Shown: positions 8,129-17,041 of the stretch, piece by piece
Numbering within the stretch: the stretch's first letter is position 1
Layout of the letters: every line of letters begins with the position of its first letter
Source of the DNA: Funiculus sociatus GB2-C1
GTDB taxonomy: Bacteria; Cyanobacteriota; Cyanobacteriia; Cyanobacteriales; FACHB-T130
Length of the DNA: 59,544 nt
Direction: 5' to 3'
Assembly (NCBI RefSeq): GCF_039962115.1
Contig: NZ_JAMPKJ010000038.1
Location: 1-59,544 of the forward strand
Made by a program: the position numbers and the translations under genes
Notes under the pieces: model-generated
Databases searched by the model: none
What the model saw: the letters and a program-made list of their open reading frames with translations, nothing else
What the model was told of the DNA's origin: nothing

Positions 8129-9130
8129 ATGCAAATTCAAGCATTAGCAGCCCAGCAGCAAGGGGCAACTCTCCAGCCCTACGAATTCGCCGTCGAACCC
8201 CCACAGGCGCACGATTGCGTCATCAAAGTGTTAGCGTGCGGCATCTGTCACTCAGACCTGCACATGATTGATAATGACTGGGAGACATCCAACTATCCCC
8301 TAGTGCCTGGTCACGAAGTCATTGGCGAAGTAGTGGAAATTGGTTCGCAGGTGAATCATATCAAAACGGGAGACAGAGTAGGTGTTGGCTGGCAACGTTC
8401 CTCCTGTCTGCAATGCCGCGATTGTCTCAGAGGAAATGAAAATCTGTGCGACGAAAATCAAGGATTAATTGTCACCGGGCCTGGTGGCTTTGCTGACTAT
8501 CTGATGGTGGATTCTCGCTTCGCCTTCCCGATTCCAGCAGGCATTGAGACAAAATTAGCAGGGCCCTTATTGTGCGCCGGAATCACAGTCTACTCCGCTT
8601 TACGCAGTGCGGGAATGACCTCCGGGCAAGAAATTGGCGTGATTGGCGTTGGTGGTTTGGGTCATTTGGCGGTGCAGTTTGCTAGCCGTTTAGGTAACAG
8701 CGTCACCGTCTTTACTACCTCAGACGACAAAGCTGAATTTGCCCATCAGCTAGGGGCGCGTCACACAGTTGTTGTCCCTGCTGGAACGCCACCAGCACCC
8801 ACCCAGAAGCTGAACATTCTGCTGAGTACGGTTCCTGCTTCTCTTGATTGGGCAGCTTATCTGGAACACCTTGATTCTGATGGAACTTTAGTTTTGGTGG
8901 GCGTTCCCTCTGAACCGCTAAATGTGCCTATCGGAGCAATGCTAAATAAGCGTCGCCGAATTATGGCATCTCCAATTGGGGGACGGGCAATGATGCTGGA
9001 AATGCTTTCTGTGGCGGAGAAATATGGGATTCAACCGCTGGTTGAAGTGTTTCCTTTTGAACAAGCTAATGAGGCAATGCAAAAGGTGCGCGATAACAAG
9101 GTGCGTTATCGAGCTGTGCTGGCGAAGTAA
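8129..9130 (+). CDS. Zinc-dependent alcohol dehydrogenase (MDR superfamily)
   Basis: 333 residues. Catalytic zinc ligands are visible in CGICHSDLH (about 37-45) and GHEVIGEV (about 61-68, the GHE motif). Structural zinc is bound by CLQCRDCLRGNENLC (about 93-107). The NAD(P)-binding motif is GVGGLGHLAVQFA (about 175-187). The arrangement is like the YahK/cinnamyl-alcohol-type dehydrogenases, including cyanobacterial AdhA, which reduce aldehydes with NADPH. The gene stands alone, with its own terminator about 46 bases downstream. The 200 bases upstream are AT-rich and should hold the promoter. Confidence 0.9.
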   Translation: MQIQALAAQQQGATLQPYEFAVEPPQAHDCVIKVLACGICHSDLHMIDNDWETSNYPLVPGHEVIGEVVEIGSQVNHIKTGDRVGVGWQRSSCLQCRDCLRGNENLCDENQGLIVTGPGGFADYLMVDSRFAFPIPAGIETKLAGPLLCAGITVYSALRSAGMTSGQEIGVIGVGGLGHLAVQFASRLGNSVTVFTTSDDKAEFAHQLGARHTVVVPAGTPPAPTQKLNILLSTVPASLDWAAYLEHLDSDGTLVLVGVPSEPLNVPIGAMLNKRRRIMASPIGGRAMMLEMLSVAEKYGIQPLVEVFPFEQANEAMQKVRDNKVRYRAVLAK

Positions 9131-9175
9131 TAGAATTTAGAAGAGTTATGAGTTATCGCAATTCTATTTGATTTC

Positions 9176-9208
9176 TAGAGACGTTGTATGCAACGTCTCT
9201 ACCTTTTT
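9176..9208 (+). terminator. Probable terminator of the alcohol dehydrogenase gene
   Basis: TAGAGACGTTG / CAACGTCTCTA is a perfect 11-bp stem with the loop TATG, followed by CCTTTTTTT. The same palindrome type is a dispersed element in many cyanobacteria, so it may be both repeat and terminator. Confidence 0.75.
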
Positions 9209-9396
9209 TAAATGAACTGCCGAGGACCAGAGGAAGAGAAAGGAGAAGTTTACCAATGAGTTAGAATGGCTATAGGAGCTTTGAATTAATAGCTATTAAG
9301 TCCCTGTTTTAAGAATTTTCCAGTTATGTTGCTTTGAGCGTGTAGGGTTTTGTTCCTGTATTAAATTTTTAGTTACTAATTACCAATTACCTTGCC

Positions 9397-10005
9397 TTGA
9401 GTTACTATTGCCTACAGAAAAATATTTTTGCGCCTGAATATCTCAGCAAATTGCAGGGGCAGATTCTAGCTTCTCCGTATTTTGCGGTTAACAACTTAAA
9501 CCGCGACTTTGTGGAAACTAAAGGATTTTCGATTGTATTTCAGCGCTCAGGTGTTGCGGAAGTTGAGAGACTTTTTCCCTTTTTTAAACCTTATTTAAGC
9601 GTGGCTTTGCATTCGACGTGCAACGCCTTTTATCTAAATCCTTTGATGCTTAAAGAGGGTTCTCGTGTAGATCCGCATATCGACCGCAGCCTGCGTTCTT
9701 ATTGCAAGACTATCGAACCGCCAGATAGAGTAAGTGTACTTTATATCCAGGTGCCACCGGATCTTGTTGGAGGGGAGTTAGTGCTACGCTCTTCAAAGCG
9801 AAATGTAGGACAAATCCGCCCCCAAGTTAATACTTTAGTAGATTTTCAGGGCGATTTAACTCACTCAGTTAATCAAGTTACAAGTCCAGGGTTTCGCCTG
9901 AGTTTGGTTTGCGAACAGTATAGTTTGTCTGAGAAGGAACTTGAAGATATTCCTGAGTTTACGATTGAATCGAGGGCGAAAAAAATGAAAAAAGAGAAAT
10001 TATGA
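9397..10005 (+). CDS. 2OG-Fe(II) oxygenase
   Basis: 202 residues. The Fe(II) triad is visible as PHIDRS (H-x-D, about 90-95) and a distal His in GDLTHSVNQV (about 146-155). An Arg (GFRLSLVCEQY) sits where 2-oxoglutarate is bound. The layout fits the prolyl 4-hydroxylase-like group. An in-frame stop lies at 9370-9372 and no ATG follows it, so translation must begin at TTG 9397 or later; no good ribosome binding site is seen. The substrate is unknown. A dispersed repeat begins 14 bases after the stop. Confidence 0.8.
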   Translation: MSYYCLQKNIFAPEYLSKLQGQILASPYFAVNNLNRDFVETKGFSIVFQRSGVAEVERLFPFFKPYLSVALHSTCNAFYLNPLMLKEGSRVDPHIDRSLRSYCKTIEPPDRVSVLYIQVPPDLVGGELVLRSSKRNVGQIRPQVNTLVDFQGDLTHSVNQVTSPGFRLSLVCEQYSLSEKELEDIPEFTIESRAKKMKKEKL

Positions 10006-10018
10006 AGCTGCTAATATA

Positions 10019-10098
10019 CGCCCACACCCTGAAGGGTGGCGCTATACAAGCAAAGCCTGTCTGTATAGCCGCGACTTTAGTCGTCAGGCATTTTTACT
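10019..10098 (-). repeat. Dispersed repeat family, copy A
   Basis: Read on the minus strand it begins AGTAAAAATGCCTGACGAC, passes through AAGTCGCGGCTATAC, and ends near GTGTGGGCG. Copies B (55240-55361) and C (58834-58901) share both ends and the middle. It overlaps the 3' end of the neighbouring hydrolase gene and supplies its last codons and stop. Confidence 0.7.
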
Positions 10099-10974
10099 AA
10101 ACTCTAGAATTTGCTGGGCGGTAATTTGGGGTTGTTCAAGGTGGGGAACGTGACCGCAATTTTGGAGCCAGATTAGTTGAGATTGCGCGATCGCGTTCCT
10201 AAACTTCTCTGCATCTCCCGTCCCCAAAATCCTGTCAGAGTCGCCCCACAAAATCAGCGTTTGCTTGTCAATTTTGGCAATTTTATCGCCCAAAAAGTTG
10301 TAACCGCCACTCTTGGTAAAGGCAATTAAAGCATCGTGCCAACCAGCAGAATCTAGGTGCAAAGCGGCACACAGTTGGGCATCGAGGGAGGCAAGAGTTT
10401 GATCGTGGTAAGCATTGCGTGAAATGCGATCGCGTACTTTCGGATTCCGCAAAAATGAAGTAGCTAGATAGGCGATGGGCGGAACTAAGAACCTGCCAAT
10501 ATTGGGCGCACTGGCAAAACCAGCGCTATCAATCAGCACCAACTTTTGCACAGCTTCCGGGTAGGTAAGAGTAAAATCTATCGCCGCCGCGCCTCCCATA
10601 GAAGCACCCACCAAAATTATTGGCTCTTTGATCAGCGTTTTCCAAAAATAGTAGAGATGGGTTTTAATAGCAGATGGGCTAAAGGGTAATTTGGTCAAGC
10701 GTTCTGTAAACCCGAAACCCAATAAATCCAGCGCCCACGTCTCATTTTGAGCCGCCAGCAGCGGCAAGAGGCGGCGAAACTCGAATACAGAGCTATCGAA
10801 GCCGTGAAGTAGCAAGATCGGCGTGCCACCGCTACCCTGGTGGACGTAGGTAGTAGCGATCGCTTGTTGCCCAAGAGGAGTAGCGATCGCGTGACACTCG
10901 ATGCTTTGAGCCAGCGCAATCGAGGTAGATTCAGAGAGTTGCGCGATCGCGGATGGTAGAGAACTGGTAAACAT
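10084..10974 (-). CDS. Alpha/beta hydrolase
   Basis: 296 residues with the alpha/beta-hydrolase fold: oxyanion motif ILLLHGFDSS (about 53-62), nucleophile elbow VGASMGGAAA (about 122-131, Ser nucleophile), an acid in LILWGDSDRI (about 240-249) and the catalytic His in NCGHVPHLEQP (about 272-282). The 30 residues before the core look like a short N-terminal extension. The final KNA-stop is encoded by the dispersed repeat at 10019-10098, so the original C-terminus has been replaced. Substrate unknown. It is divergent from the prohibitin gene. Confidence 0.85.
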   Translation of the reverse strand: MFTSSLPSAIAQLSESTSIALAQSIECHAIATPLGQQAIATTYVHQGSGGTPILLLHGFDSSVFEFRRLLPLLAAQNETWALDLLGFGFTERLTKLPFSPSAIKTHLYYFWKTLIKEPIILVGASMGGAAAIDFTLTYPEAVQKLVLIDSAGFASAPNIGRFLVPPIAYLATSFLRNPKVRDRISRNAYHDQTLASLDAQLCAALHLDSAGWHDALIAFTKSGGYNFLGDKIAKIDKQTLILWGDSDRILGTGDAEKFRNAIAQSQLIWLQNCGHVPHLEQPQITAQQILEFSKNA

Positions 10975-11039
10975 GAATTTTAGTTTACCGTGGAGAAGGG
11001 CGATCGAAAAGTCACCCTAGAAGAAATGGAGATCAAACC

Positions 11040-11897
11040 TTGAAAAATCAGTATTCGCAGAATTGGCAAACACTCGTAGCAGGGATTCTTGCAGCATTAG
11101 TGCTTCTCATTGGTCTCAATTCTTTTATTATCATCACCCCAGGCCAAGCCGGAGTAATCAGCATTCTCGGTAAAGCCCAAGATGGAGGTTTGTTAGAGGG
11201 AATCCACATCAAACCACCACTGATTTCAGTAGTAGACGTGTACGATCTGACAGTGCAAAAATTTGAAGTTCCGGCGCAAAGTTCCACCAAGGATCTTCAG
11301 GATTTATCCGCTAGATTCGCCATCAACTTCCGCCTCGACCCGATAAAGGTAGTTGAGGTAAGAAGGAAACAAGGAACCTTAGAGAATATCGTCTCGAAAA
11401 TTATTGCGCCCCAGACTCAGGAATCCTTCAAAATTGCCGCCGCCCGGAGAACAGTTGAAGAAGCAATTACCAAAAGAAATGAACTGAAGGAAGACTTTGA
11501 TACTGCCTTGGGGGAACGGTTAGATAAGTACGGGATTATTGTGCTAGATACCAGCGTAGTTGACCTAGCTTTCTCCCCAGAATTCTCTAGAGCAGTCGAA
11601 GAGAAACAAATCGCTGAACAGCGGGCGCAACGAGCCGTCTACGTAGCGCAGGAAGCTGAACAAGAAGCCCAAGCAGAAATCAATCGCGCCCAAGGTAAAG
11701 CGGAAGCTCAAAGACTCCTCGCTGAGACACTTAAGGCACAAGGGGGTGCATTAGTTCTTCAGAAAGAAGCAATTGAAGCTTGGAGACAGGGAGGTTCCCA
11801 AATGCCAAAAGTTTTGGTAACGGGTGGTAACTCTAATAGCAGTATTCCATTCCTTTTTAACCTGGGTAATCTTCAGGATACATCCGCCCCTCAGTAG
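11040..11897 (+). CDS. Prohibitin/SPFH-domain membrane protein
   Basis: 285 residues. There is one N-terminal membrane helix (about 10-32), then the SPFH domain (ITPGQAGVISILGKAQDGGLLEGIHIKPP region, about 32-190). A long charged coiled coil rich in Ala/Glu/Gln follows (about 190-245), as in prohibitins. These proteins form ring-like membrane scaffolds. The start codon is TTG at 11040, preceded by GGAG about 8 bases upstream. It stands alone, with repeats downstream. Confidence 0.88.
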   Translation: MKNQYSQNWQTLVAGILAALVLLIGLNSFIIITPGQAGVISILGKAQDGGLLEGIHIKPPLISVVDVYDLTVQKFEVPAQSSTKDLQDLSARFAINFRLDPIKVVEVRRKQGTLENIVSKIIAPQTQESFKIAAARRTVEEAITKRNELKEDFDTALGERLDKYGIIVLDTSVVDLAFSPEFSRAVEEKQIAEQRAQRAVYVAQEAEQEAQAEINRAQGKAEAQRLLAETLKAQGGALVLQKEAIEAWRQGGSQMPKVLVTGGNSNSSIPFLFNLGNLQDTSAPQ

Positions 11898-11944
11898 ATA
11901 GTGTTAAAAGATTTACACAATGTTTGACTTTTTCGATTCAGATC

Positions 11945-12024
11945 CCTCCTTTTAAAGGGGGACGAGGGGAGCTAGAGCCTATTCGCTTAACGTTTTGCTC
12001 CCCCCAACCCTCTTTTAAAGGGGG
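11945..12024. repeat. Imperfect inverted repeat element
   Basis: The left arm (11945-11971, CCTCCTTTTAAAGGGGGACG...) is largely the reverse complement of the right arm (11998-12024, CTCCCCCCAACCCTC...AAAGGGGG). It is an intergenic element of the kind scattered through cyanobacterial genomes, with no coding content. Confidence 0.6.
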
Positions 12025-12088
12025 CTAAGAAAATTTGTAGGGTGGGAATTATCCACTCTGAAAAATGCTGAACAATTAAACTGAAATT

Positions 12089-14029
12089 ATGAGCATCTTC
12101 ACACTACAATCTGTTAAAAAAGACTTTGGCATCAAAGAAATCCTAAAAGATGCCAGTTTTAGCCTTGATCCCACAGATAAAGTTGGATTAATTGGCACCA
12201 ACGGCTCTGGGAAATCTACGCTGTTGAAGATAATAGCTGGTTTAGAACCGATTGATGACGGTCAACTTTTAGTTAACTCTGGAGTGCGAATTGTTTACTT
12301 ACCGCAACAACCAGATTTAAACGAAGATAATACAGTTTTAGAGCAGGTTTTTGCTGATAGCGGCGAACAAATGTCCCTCGTGCGGGAATATGAGGAGTTG
12401 TCAGATAAACTGGCTCACAATCCAGAGGATAGCCAGCAACTAATGTCTCGCTTCTCTGCTGTCATGCAACGCATGGATGCGACTGGTGCTTGGGAACTAG
12501 AAACGAATGCAAAAATCATCCTCACAAAACTAGGAATAGAAGATTTTAACGCTCAAGTTGGTAGTTTATCTGGCGGATATCGCAAACGCATTGCCTTAGC
12601 AGCCGCCTTGCTATCAGAACCCGATGTGTTGTTGATGGATGAACCGACAAACCATTTGGATGCTTTATCTGTTGAGTGGTTGCAGAGTTACTTAAATCGC
12701 TATCGAGGTGCAATTCTGTTAATTACTCACGATCGTTATTTTCTCGATCGCGTCACCAATCGTATCCTCGAAATCGATAGAGGAGAACTCTACACATACG
12801 CCGGTAACTATTCTTATTATCTGGAAAAAAAAGCTCTCAGTGAAGAATCTGCCATCAGCAGTCAACGCAAACATCAGGGCGTACTTCGCCGCGAATTAGA
12901 ATGGCTGAAAAGAGGGCCAAAAGCGCGTAGCACCAAACAGAAAGCCCGGATAGATCGCGTCCACGATATGCAAAACTTGGAGTTTAAACAAGTTCAAGGA
13001 AAAGTTGATATTGCTACTCCTGGTCGTCGGATTGGCAAAAAAGTTATTCAGGTAAAAAATGTTTCTAAAGGCTACGATGGACGCACTCTAATTAAAGATT
13101 TTACCTACGAATTCAGTCCGGAAGACCGCATCGGCATTATTGGCGGCAATGGCGCAGGTAAATCTACTTTAATGGATATTATCACCGCCCGCATTCAACC
13201 GGATTCAGGCAGCGTTGAAATAGGCACAACAATTCACATCGGCTACTTTGACCAGCACTCTGAAGAACTACTCGAAGCTTTGAACGAAAATCAGCGAGTA
13301 ATCGACTACATAAAAGAAGTGGGGGAATACGTCAAAATTGCCGACGGAACTCAGATTACAGCCTCGCAAATGTTGGAGCGTTTCTTATTTCCTGGTAATC
13401 AACAATATGCCCCAATCAATAAGCTTTCCGGTGGTGAAAAACGTCGCTTATTTCTGTTGCGCGTTTTGATGAGCGCTCCCAATGTTTTAATTTTGGACGA
13501 ACCGACAAATGACTTAGATGTGCAAACCCTCGCAGTGCTGGAAGACTATCTAGAAGATTTCAACGGATGCGTAATTGCAGTATCCCACGATCGCTATTTT
13601 CTCGACCGTACTGTAGAGACTATTTTTTCTTTTGAACCAGGGGGAAACCTACGTTTATATCCGGGCAATTACTCTATATATCTGGAGTTCAAGCAAGCAG
13701 AAGAAGAACTTGAAAAGGCTGAAGCCACTGCTAATAATAAAGACAAGCAGAAAGATACTCAATCCAAAGATTGGAAGTCCCAGAGGCAAGCACCAGATAA
13801 CGGCAAGCCGCGCAAGCTTTCATCAAAAGAGAAGCGCGAGTTTGAGATGCTTGAAGGTAAGATTGCCCAACTGGAATCCCAAAAATCTGAAGTAGAGAAA
13901 GAGCTTTATAATGCTCCTCCTGGCAAAATCACCCTGGTTCGGGAACTGTATGAAAAGGTGGAATCTTTAACTCAACAAATTGACGCTGCGACTGAACGTT
14001 GGATGGAATTAGCTGAGGTTGAGGCTTAA
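12089..14029 (+). CDS. ABC-F family ATPase (Uup-like)
   Basis: 646 residues with two ABC domains and no membrane segments. Domain 1: Walker A GTNGSGKST (about 36-44), signature LSGGYRKR, Walker B LLMDEPTNHLD. Domain 2: Walker A GGNGAGKST (about 353-361), signature LSGGEKRR, Walker B LILDEPTNDLD. The linker between them holds the ABC-F interdomain arm (REL-x-WLKRGPKARSTKQKAR). A charged C-terminal coiled coil (about 550-646) is as in Uup. ABC-F proteins act on ribosomes (or, for Uup, also DNA intermediates); which applies is not decided by sequence alone. The start ATG 12089 gives the usual MSIFTLQSV beginning. Confidence 0.9.
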   Translation: MSIFTLQSVKKDFGIKEILKDASFSLDPTDKVGLIGTNGSGKSTLLKIIAGLEPIDDGQLLVNSGVRIVYLPQQPDLNEDNTVLEQVFADSGEQMSLVREYEELSDKLAHNPEDSQQLMSRFSAVMQRMDATGAWELETNAKIILTKLGIEDFNAQVGSLSGGYRKRIALAAALLSEPDVLLMDEPTNHLDALSVEWLQSYLNRYRGAILLITHDRYFLDRVTNRILEIDRGELYTYAGNYSYYLEKKALSEESAISSQRKHQGVLRRELEWLKRGPKARSTKQKARIDRVHDMQNLEFKQVQGKVDIATPGRRIGKKVIQVKNVSKGYDGRTLIKDFTYEFSPEDRIGIIGGNGAGKSTLMDIITARIQPDSGSVEIGTTIHIGYFDQHSEELLEALNENQRVIDYIKEVGEYVKIADGTQITASQMLERFLFPGNQQYAPINKLSGGEKRRLFLLRVLMSAPNVLILDEPTNDLDVQTLAVLEDYLEDFNGCVIAVSHDRYFLDRTVETIFSFEPGGNLRLYPGNYSIYLEFKQAEEELEKAEATANNKDKQKDTQSKDWKSQRQAPDNGKPRKLSSKEKREFEMLEGKIAQLESQKSEVEKELYNAPPGKITLVRELYEKVESLTQQIDAATERWMELAEVEA

Positions 14030-14203
14030 CAGAATAGGAGAGGAATATTAACGTAACGCTAAACCTACACAGGATTTAGAATTAACTAACGAGCCGTTTT
14101 ACGAACTATTCGGGAAAAGTGCGCTAATATTCACCACCTTCCTGAAACAGCACGCATTGTGAGAATCTATTAGCAGTTATATTACTCGCACACTGGAGGA
14201 ACA

Positions 14204-14491
14204 ATGACACCAGTAGAGATTCTTGTGTTACTGGTGATTGCCGCGATTTGCGGCAGCACTGGGCAAGCGTTGGTTGGTTACTCGGCAGGAGGTTGCCTAC
14301 TTTCGATAGTAGTTGGAATTATCGGTGCATACATAGGACTCTGGGTTGCCAATGAGTTTGATCTTCCTGTGATATTTGCTCTCAATATTGGAGGTAAGCC
14401 CTTCCCCATTATCTGGTCAATTATTGGCTCAGCTATCTTTGCAGCCATTCTAGGTTTTGTAAATCGGTTAACTCAAAATAATCGGCGATGA
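14204..14491 (+). CDS. GlsB/YeaQ/YmgE family membrane protein
   Basis: 95 residues, very hydrophobic, with three membrane helices (about 5-25, 28-48 and 65-85). The glycine-rich second segment (GCLLSIVVGIIGAYIGLW) is typical of the family once called transglycosylase-associated proteins, which respond to stress in other bacteria. GGAGG precedes the ATG at the right distance. A clear terminator follows. Confidence 0.85.
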   Translation: MTPVEILVLLVIAAICGSTGQALVGYSAGGCLLSIVVGIIGAYIGLWVANEFDLPVIFALNIGGKPFPIIWSIIGSAIFAAILGFVNRLTQNNRR

Positions 14492-14550
14492 TTTGAGGAA
14501 CTTAAAAACTTTTCTCAAAGAAGATTTAGATTAGCTGGTGCCGTAACTCT

Positions 14551-14580
14551 AAAAAAGCCTCCTGTGAAGTAGGCTTTTTT
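14551..14580 (+). terminator. Rho-independent terminator
   Basis: AAAAAAGCCT and AGGCTTTTTT form a perfect 10-bp stem with a 10-base loop; the 3' arm supplies the U-run. The A-run on the other side could make it bidirectional. It ends the GlsB-family gene. Confidence 0.85.
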
Positions 14581-14705
14581 ATAAAATATGCTTCCTATTA
14601 GTTCAAACTTTACTGTTGCGTTAGCAGTTAAATCAAGATAAAGTTTTAGTACAAGTCGGCTTTCTCTAATGCTCACTTAATTCTAAATCAAAAAATAAAA
14701 TTGAT

Positions 14706-15329
14706 ATGACCTTGACTTGTCAACAACTTCTGCAAAAACATACTCAAGCGTGGCAAGAAGCTACGGTGCATCCCTTCCTCGTGCAATGCAAATTAGGAAC
14801 TATTCAGCAGAAACAATTCAATACATGGTTGGTGCAAGATTATCTCTTTGTTGTGGATTTCACCCGAATGGTAGGGAGAATATTAGCTAACGCGCCTTCA
14901 CAACATTTTGATGTAATTTTGGGCGGATTAGTAGCACTGAAAGATGAACTTAACTGGTTTAAGGAAAAAGCTGCTCTGCAAAAGCTAGATTTAGATACCC
15001 AAAAACAACTAACTTGCTCAGAATACTGTGACTACATGAACAGCCTTGCTGCAATGCCATACCCAGTTCAAGCGACTGCTTTTTGGGCAATTGAATTAGC
15101 ATATAATCAAGGTTGGCAGTTGCCTGGGGTGATGCCAGAACCCTACACTGAATTTGCAGACAGATGGGGAAATCCTGGTTTTACAAACTATGTAAAACTT
15201 TTGGAACAGCAAGCTGATCAGGGGCTACAAACTGCATCAGAAAGCATTCAACATCAAGCAGAAGAAGCATTTCTAAAAGTAGCAAGATTGGAAAAAGATT
15301 TTTGGCAGATGGCGTTTAATGCAGCATAG
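14706..15329 (+). CDS. tenA: TenA/thiaminase II family protein
   Basis: 207 residues, all-helical, with the TenA sequence pattern: HPFLVQCKLGTIQQKQF (about 22-38), the DYLFVVDFTR segment (about 44-53), FWAIELAYNQGW (about 126-137) and the C-terminal acidic/aromatic LEKDFWQMAF. The family hydrolyses aminopyrimidine breakdown products of thiamin for salvage. I see no clear active-site Cys of the TenA_C subgroup, so it may belong to the Glu-type subgroup (inference). No TPP riboswitch is visible upstream and no other thiamin gene is adjacent. Confidence 0.85.
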   Translation: MTLTCQQLLQKHTQAWQEATVHPFLVQCKLGTIQQKQFNTWLVQDYLFVVDFTRMVGRILANAPSQHFDVILGGLVALKDELNWFKEKAALQKLDLDTQKQLTCSEYCDYMNSLAAMPYPVQATAFWAIELAYNQGWQLPGVMPEPYTEFADRWGNPGFTNYVKLLEQQADQGLQTASESIQHQAEEAFLKVARLEKDFWQMAFNAA

Positions 15330-15345
15330 GAAAATCCCCGACGGC

Positions 15346-15376
15346 GTAGGAGCGAGTTGTTTTTCCGCGCTCCTAC
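15346..15376. repeat. Hairpin after the tenA gene
   Basis: GTAGGAGCG and CGCTCCTAC are perfect 9-base arms around a 13-base loop rich in T. It could end the tenA transcript, but the T-run lies in the loop, so a terminator role is uncertain. Confidence 0.45.
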
Positions 15377-15497
15377 CAGGCATTCACGGAGTTTGTTTGG
15401 CTTTGATAATATCTATAAAAATTAGATATAAAGCCTGCTGAGCCAGGCTTAGAAGGCAAAAGCGCCAAATAGCCTGAGCGCACTGAAGGCATTTTTG

Positions 15498-15938
15498 CTA
15501 ATCGATATAATCGCTTGTAATATCAAGTTCGTCAGGGTTATTTGAAGCGATTGGGCGATCTCCAGCTATAGAAATCGTCTCATCAACGTGAAGATTAGTA
15601 GAGGCGATTGGGCGGTGTCCATCTACATCAATAGTGCCTTGAACCTGAATATCATCGGCAACAATTGGACGCTTCCCATCGATATCGACTGTTTCAAGAA
15701 CCTGAAGATTACTAGGATCAACCGGACGGTGTCCATCAATGTCAATAGTGTTTTGATCCTGAATACTACTAGAGGCAATTGGGCGGTGTCCATCTATGTC
15801 GATGGTGTCTTTAACCTGCATATCATCAGAAGCAACTGGACGCTTCCCATCTATGTCAATTGTTTTAGGAGTTTGTTTGTCTTTGCCATCACTAGCAATA
15901 TTTTTCTCCTCATGATTTGCAGTATTATCCGTACTCAT
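15498..15938 (-). CDS. Small DIDGxRPI tandem-repeat protein, unknown function
   Basis: 146 residues from ATG 15938, chosen because AAGGAGT precedes it at the right distance; the longer reading from 15998 has no such site. After a hydrophilic start (MSTDNTANHEEK), six units of about 22 residues follow, each with T-I-D-I-D-G-[HK]-R-P-[IV]-A-S. The last unit has diverged to SIAGDRPIAS. It ends DELDITSDYID. Strongly acidic, with no signal peptide or membrane segment. The regular DxDG spacing suggests beta hairpins or metal binding, but this is inference. I do not recognise a named family. Confidence 0.75.
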   Translation of the reverse strand: MSTDNTANHEEKNIASDGKDKQTPKTIDIDGKRPVASDDMQVKDTIDIDGHRPIASSSIQDQNTIDIDGHRPVDPSNLQVLETVDIDGKRPIVADDIQVQGTIDVDGHRPIASTNLHVDETISIAGDRPIASNNPDELDITSDYID

Positions 15939-15945
15939 TTTATGA

Positions 15946-15951
15946 CTCCTT
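15946..15951 (-). promoter_or_regulatory. Ribosome binding site deciding the start at 15938
   Basis: On the minus strand AAGGAG lies 7 bases before ATG 15938, which begins MSTDN. This fixes the start of the DIDGxRPI protein downstream of the longest possible reading frame. Confidence 0.75.
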
Positions 15952-16039
15952 GTTTTCTTGTGTGCTAACGCTACAACTGGCTGAAAGCTGCTGAGCATTG
16001 ATTGTATTATACAATTTGTACTGTAAGTATTAGTAAAAA

Positions 16040-17041
16040 ATGATAGCTATGATTTTAGAAAGTCCTTTATATACTACAAACTATGGCGCTGCTTATATTG
16101 GCGATTCGCTGGAATTACTAGATTGCATTGAACCTGATTCAATTGACTTAGTAATTACTTCTCCCCCATTTGCGCTGCTACGCGAAAAGAGTTATGGCAA
16201 TGTTGATCAAGAAGCTTATATAGATTGGCTGTTTGCTTTCTGTAAAAAGGTGTATTGCATTCTAGCACCGCAGGGAAGTTTTGTACTCGATCTTGGTGGA
16301 GCATACCAAAGTAAACGTCCAGTGCGATCGCTATATAACTATCGTATCTTAATTAAACTATGCGACGAGCTGGATTTTCGTCTAGCTGAAGAGTTTTTTT
16401 GGTACAATCCTTCCAAGTTGCCTTCGCCGATTGAATGGGTTAATAAACGTAAAATTCGAGCTAAAGATGCTGTTAATACTGTTTGGTGGTTGTCTAAAAC
16501 TGACAATCCTAAAGCTAATGTGAGTAAGGTTCTGGTTCCTTACTCCGAACGAATGAAAAAGCTGCATGAAAATCCTGAAAAATATTACAAACCAAAAGAA
16601 CGTCCATCAGGTCACGATATTGGAACAAGTTTTGCTACTAATAATGGTGGTGCTATACCTTCCAATTTGTTGCAAATTCCCAATACTGAAAGCAATTCTC
16701 GATACATTCAGCTATGTAAGGCGGTGGGAATTCCTGCACATCCGGCTCGCTTCCCTCAAAAACTACCGCTATTTTTTATCAACTTTTTAACAGAACTAGG
16801 AGATACAGTTTTGGATATTTTCGCCGGATCTAATACTACTGGATTTGCTGCTGAAACTGTGCAACGCCGCTGGATTGCCTTTGAGCAAAATCCCTCTTAT
16901 TTAGCTGCTTCTGCTTTTCGATTTCTAGATGCTAACGAAAATAATGATGCAGCTGCAAAACTATTTGAAAAGCTTCTGAGAAGGCAAGAAAAAATCAAAA
17001 TTACACCCTCTGAAACCCAGCTTCACCACAGTTTTATATAA
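16040..17041 (+). CDS. Orphan site-specific DNA methyltransferase (N4-cytosine or N6-adenine)
   Basis: 333 residues. The catalytic motif IV is LVITSPPFAL (about 37-46); SPPF is most common in N4-cytosine enzymes. The AdoMet motif I comes after it, VLDIFAGSNTTG (about 255-270), giving the beta-class order. A variable target-recognition region lies at about 140-210. No restriction nuclease gene is adjacent, so it is probably a solitary methylase. Cyanobacteria carry several of these, including the GGCC N4-cytosine type. Met1 or Met4 may be the true start. The stop overlaps the next gene's start (TAATG). Confidence 0.85.
   Translation: MIAMILESPLYTTNYGAAYIGDSLELLDCIEPDSIDLVITSPPFALLREKSYGNVDQEAYIDWLFAFCKKVYCILAPQGSFVLDLGGAYQSKRPVRSLYNYRILIKLCDELDFRLAEEFFWYNPSKLPSPIEWVNKRKIRAKDAVNTVWWLSKTDNPKANVSKVLVPYSERMKKLHENPEKYYKPKERPSGHDIGTSFATNNGGAIPSNLLQIPNTESNSRYIQLCKAVGIPAHPARFPQKLPLFFINFLTELGDTVLDIFAGSNTTGFAAETVQRRWIAFEQNPSYLAASAFRFLDANENNDAAAKLFEKLLRRQEKIKITPSETQLHHSFI

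Noticed and set aside
14585-14705. TPP riboswitch upstream of tenA
   Set aside because: No CTGAGA or ACCTGATCTGG-like core was found; the region is plain AT-rich leader.
15946-15998. Longer N-terminus of the DIDGxRPI protein (from 15998)
   Set aside because: No ribosome binding site; AAGGAG before 15938 is much better placed.
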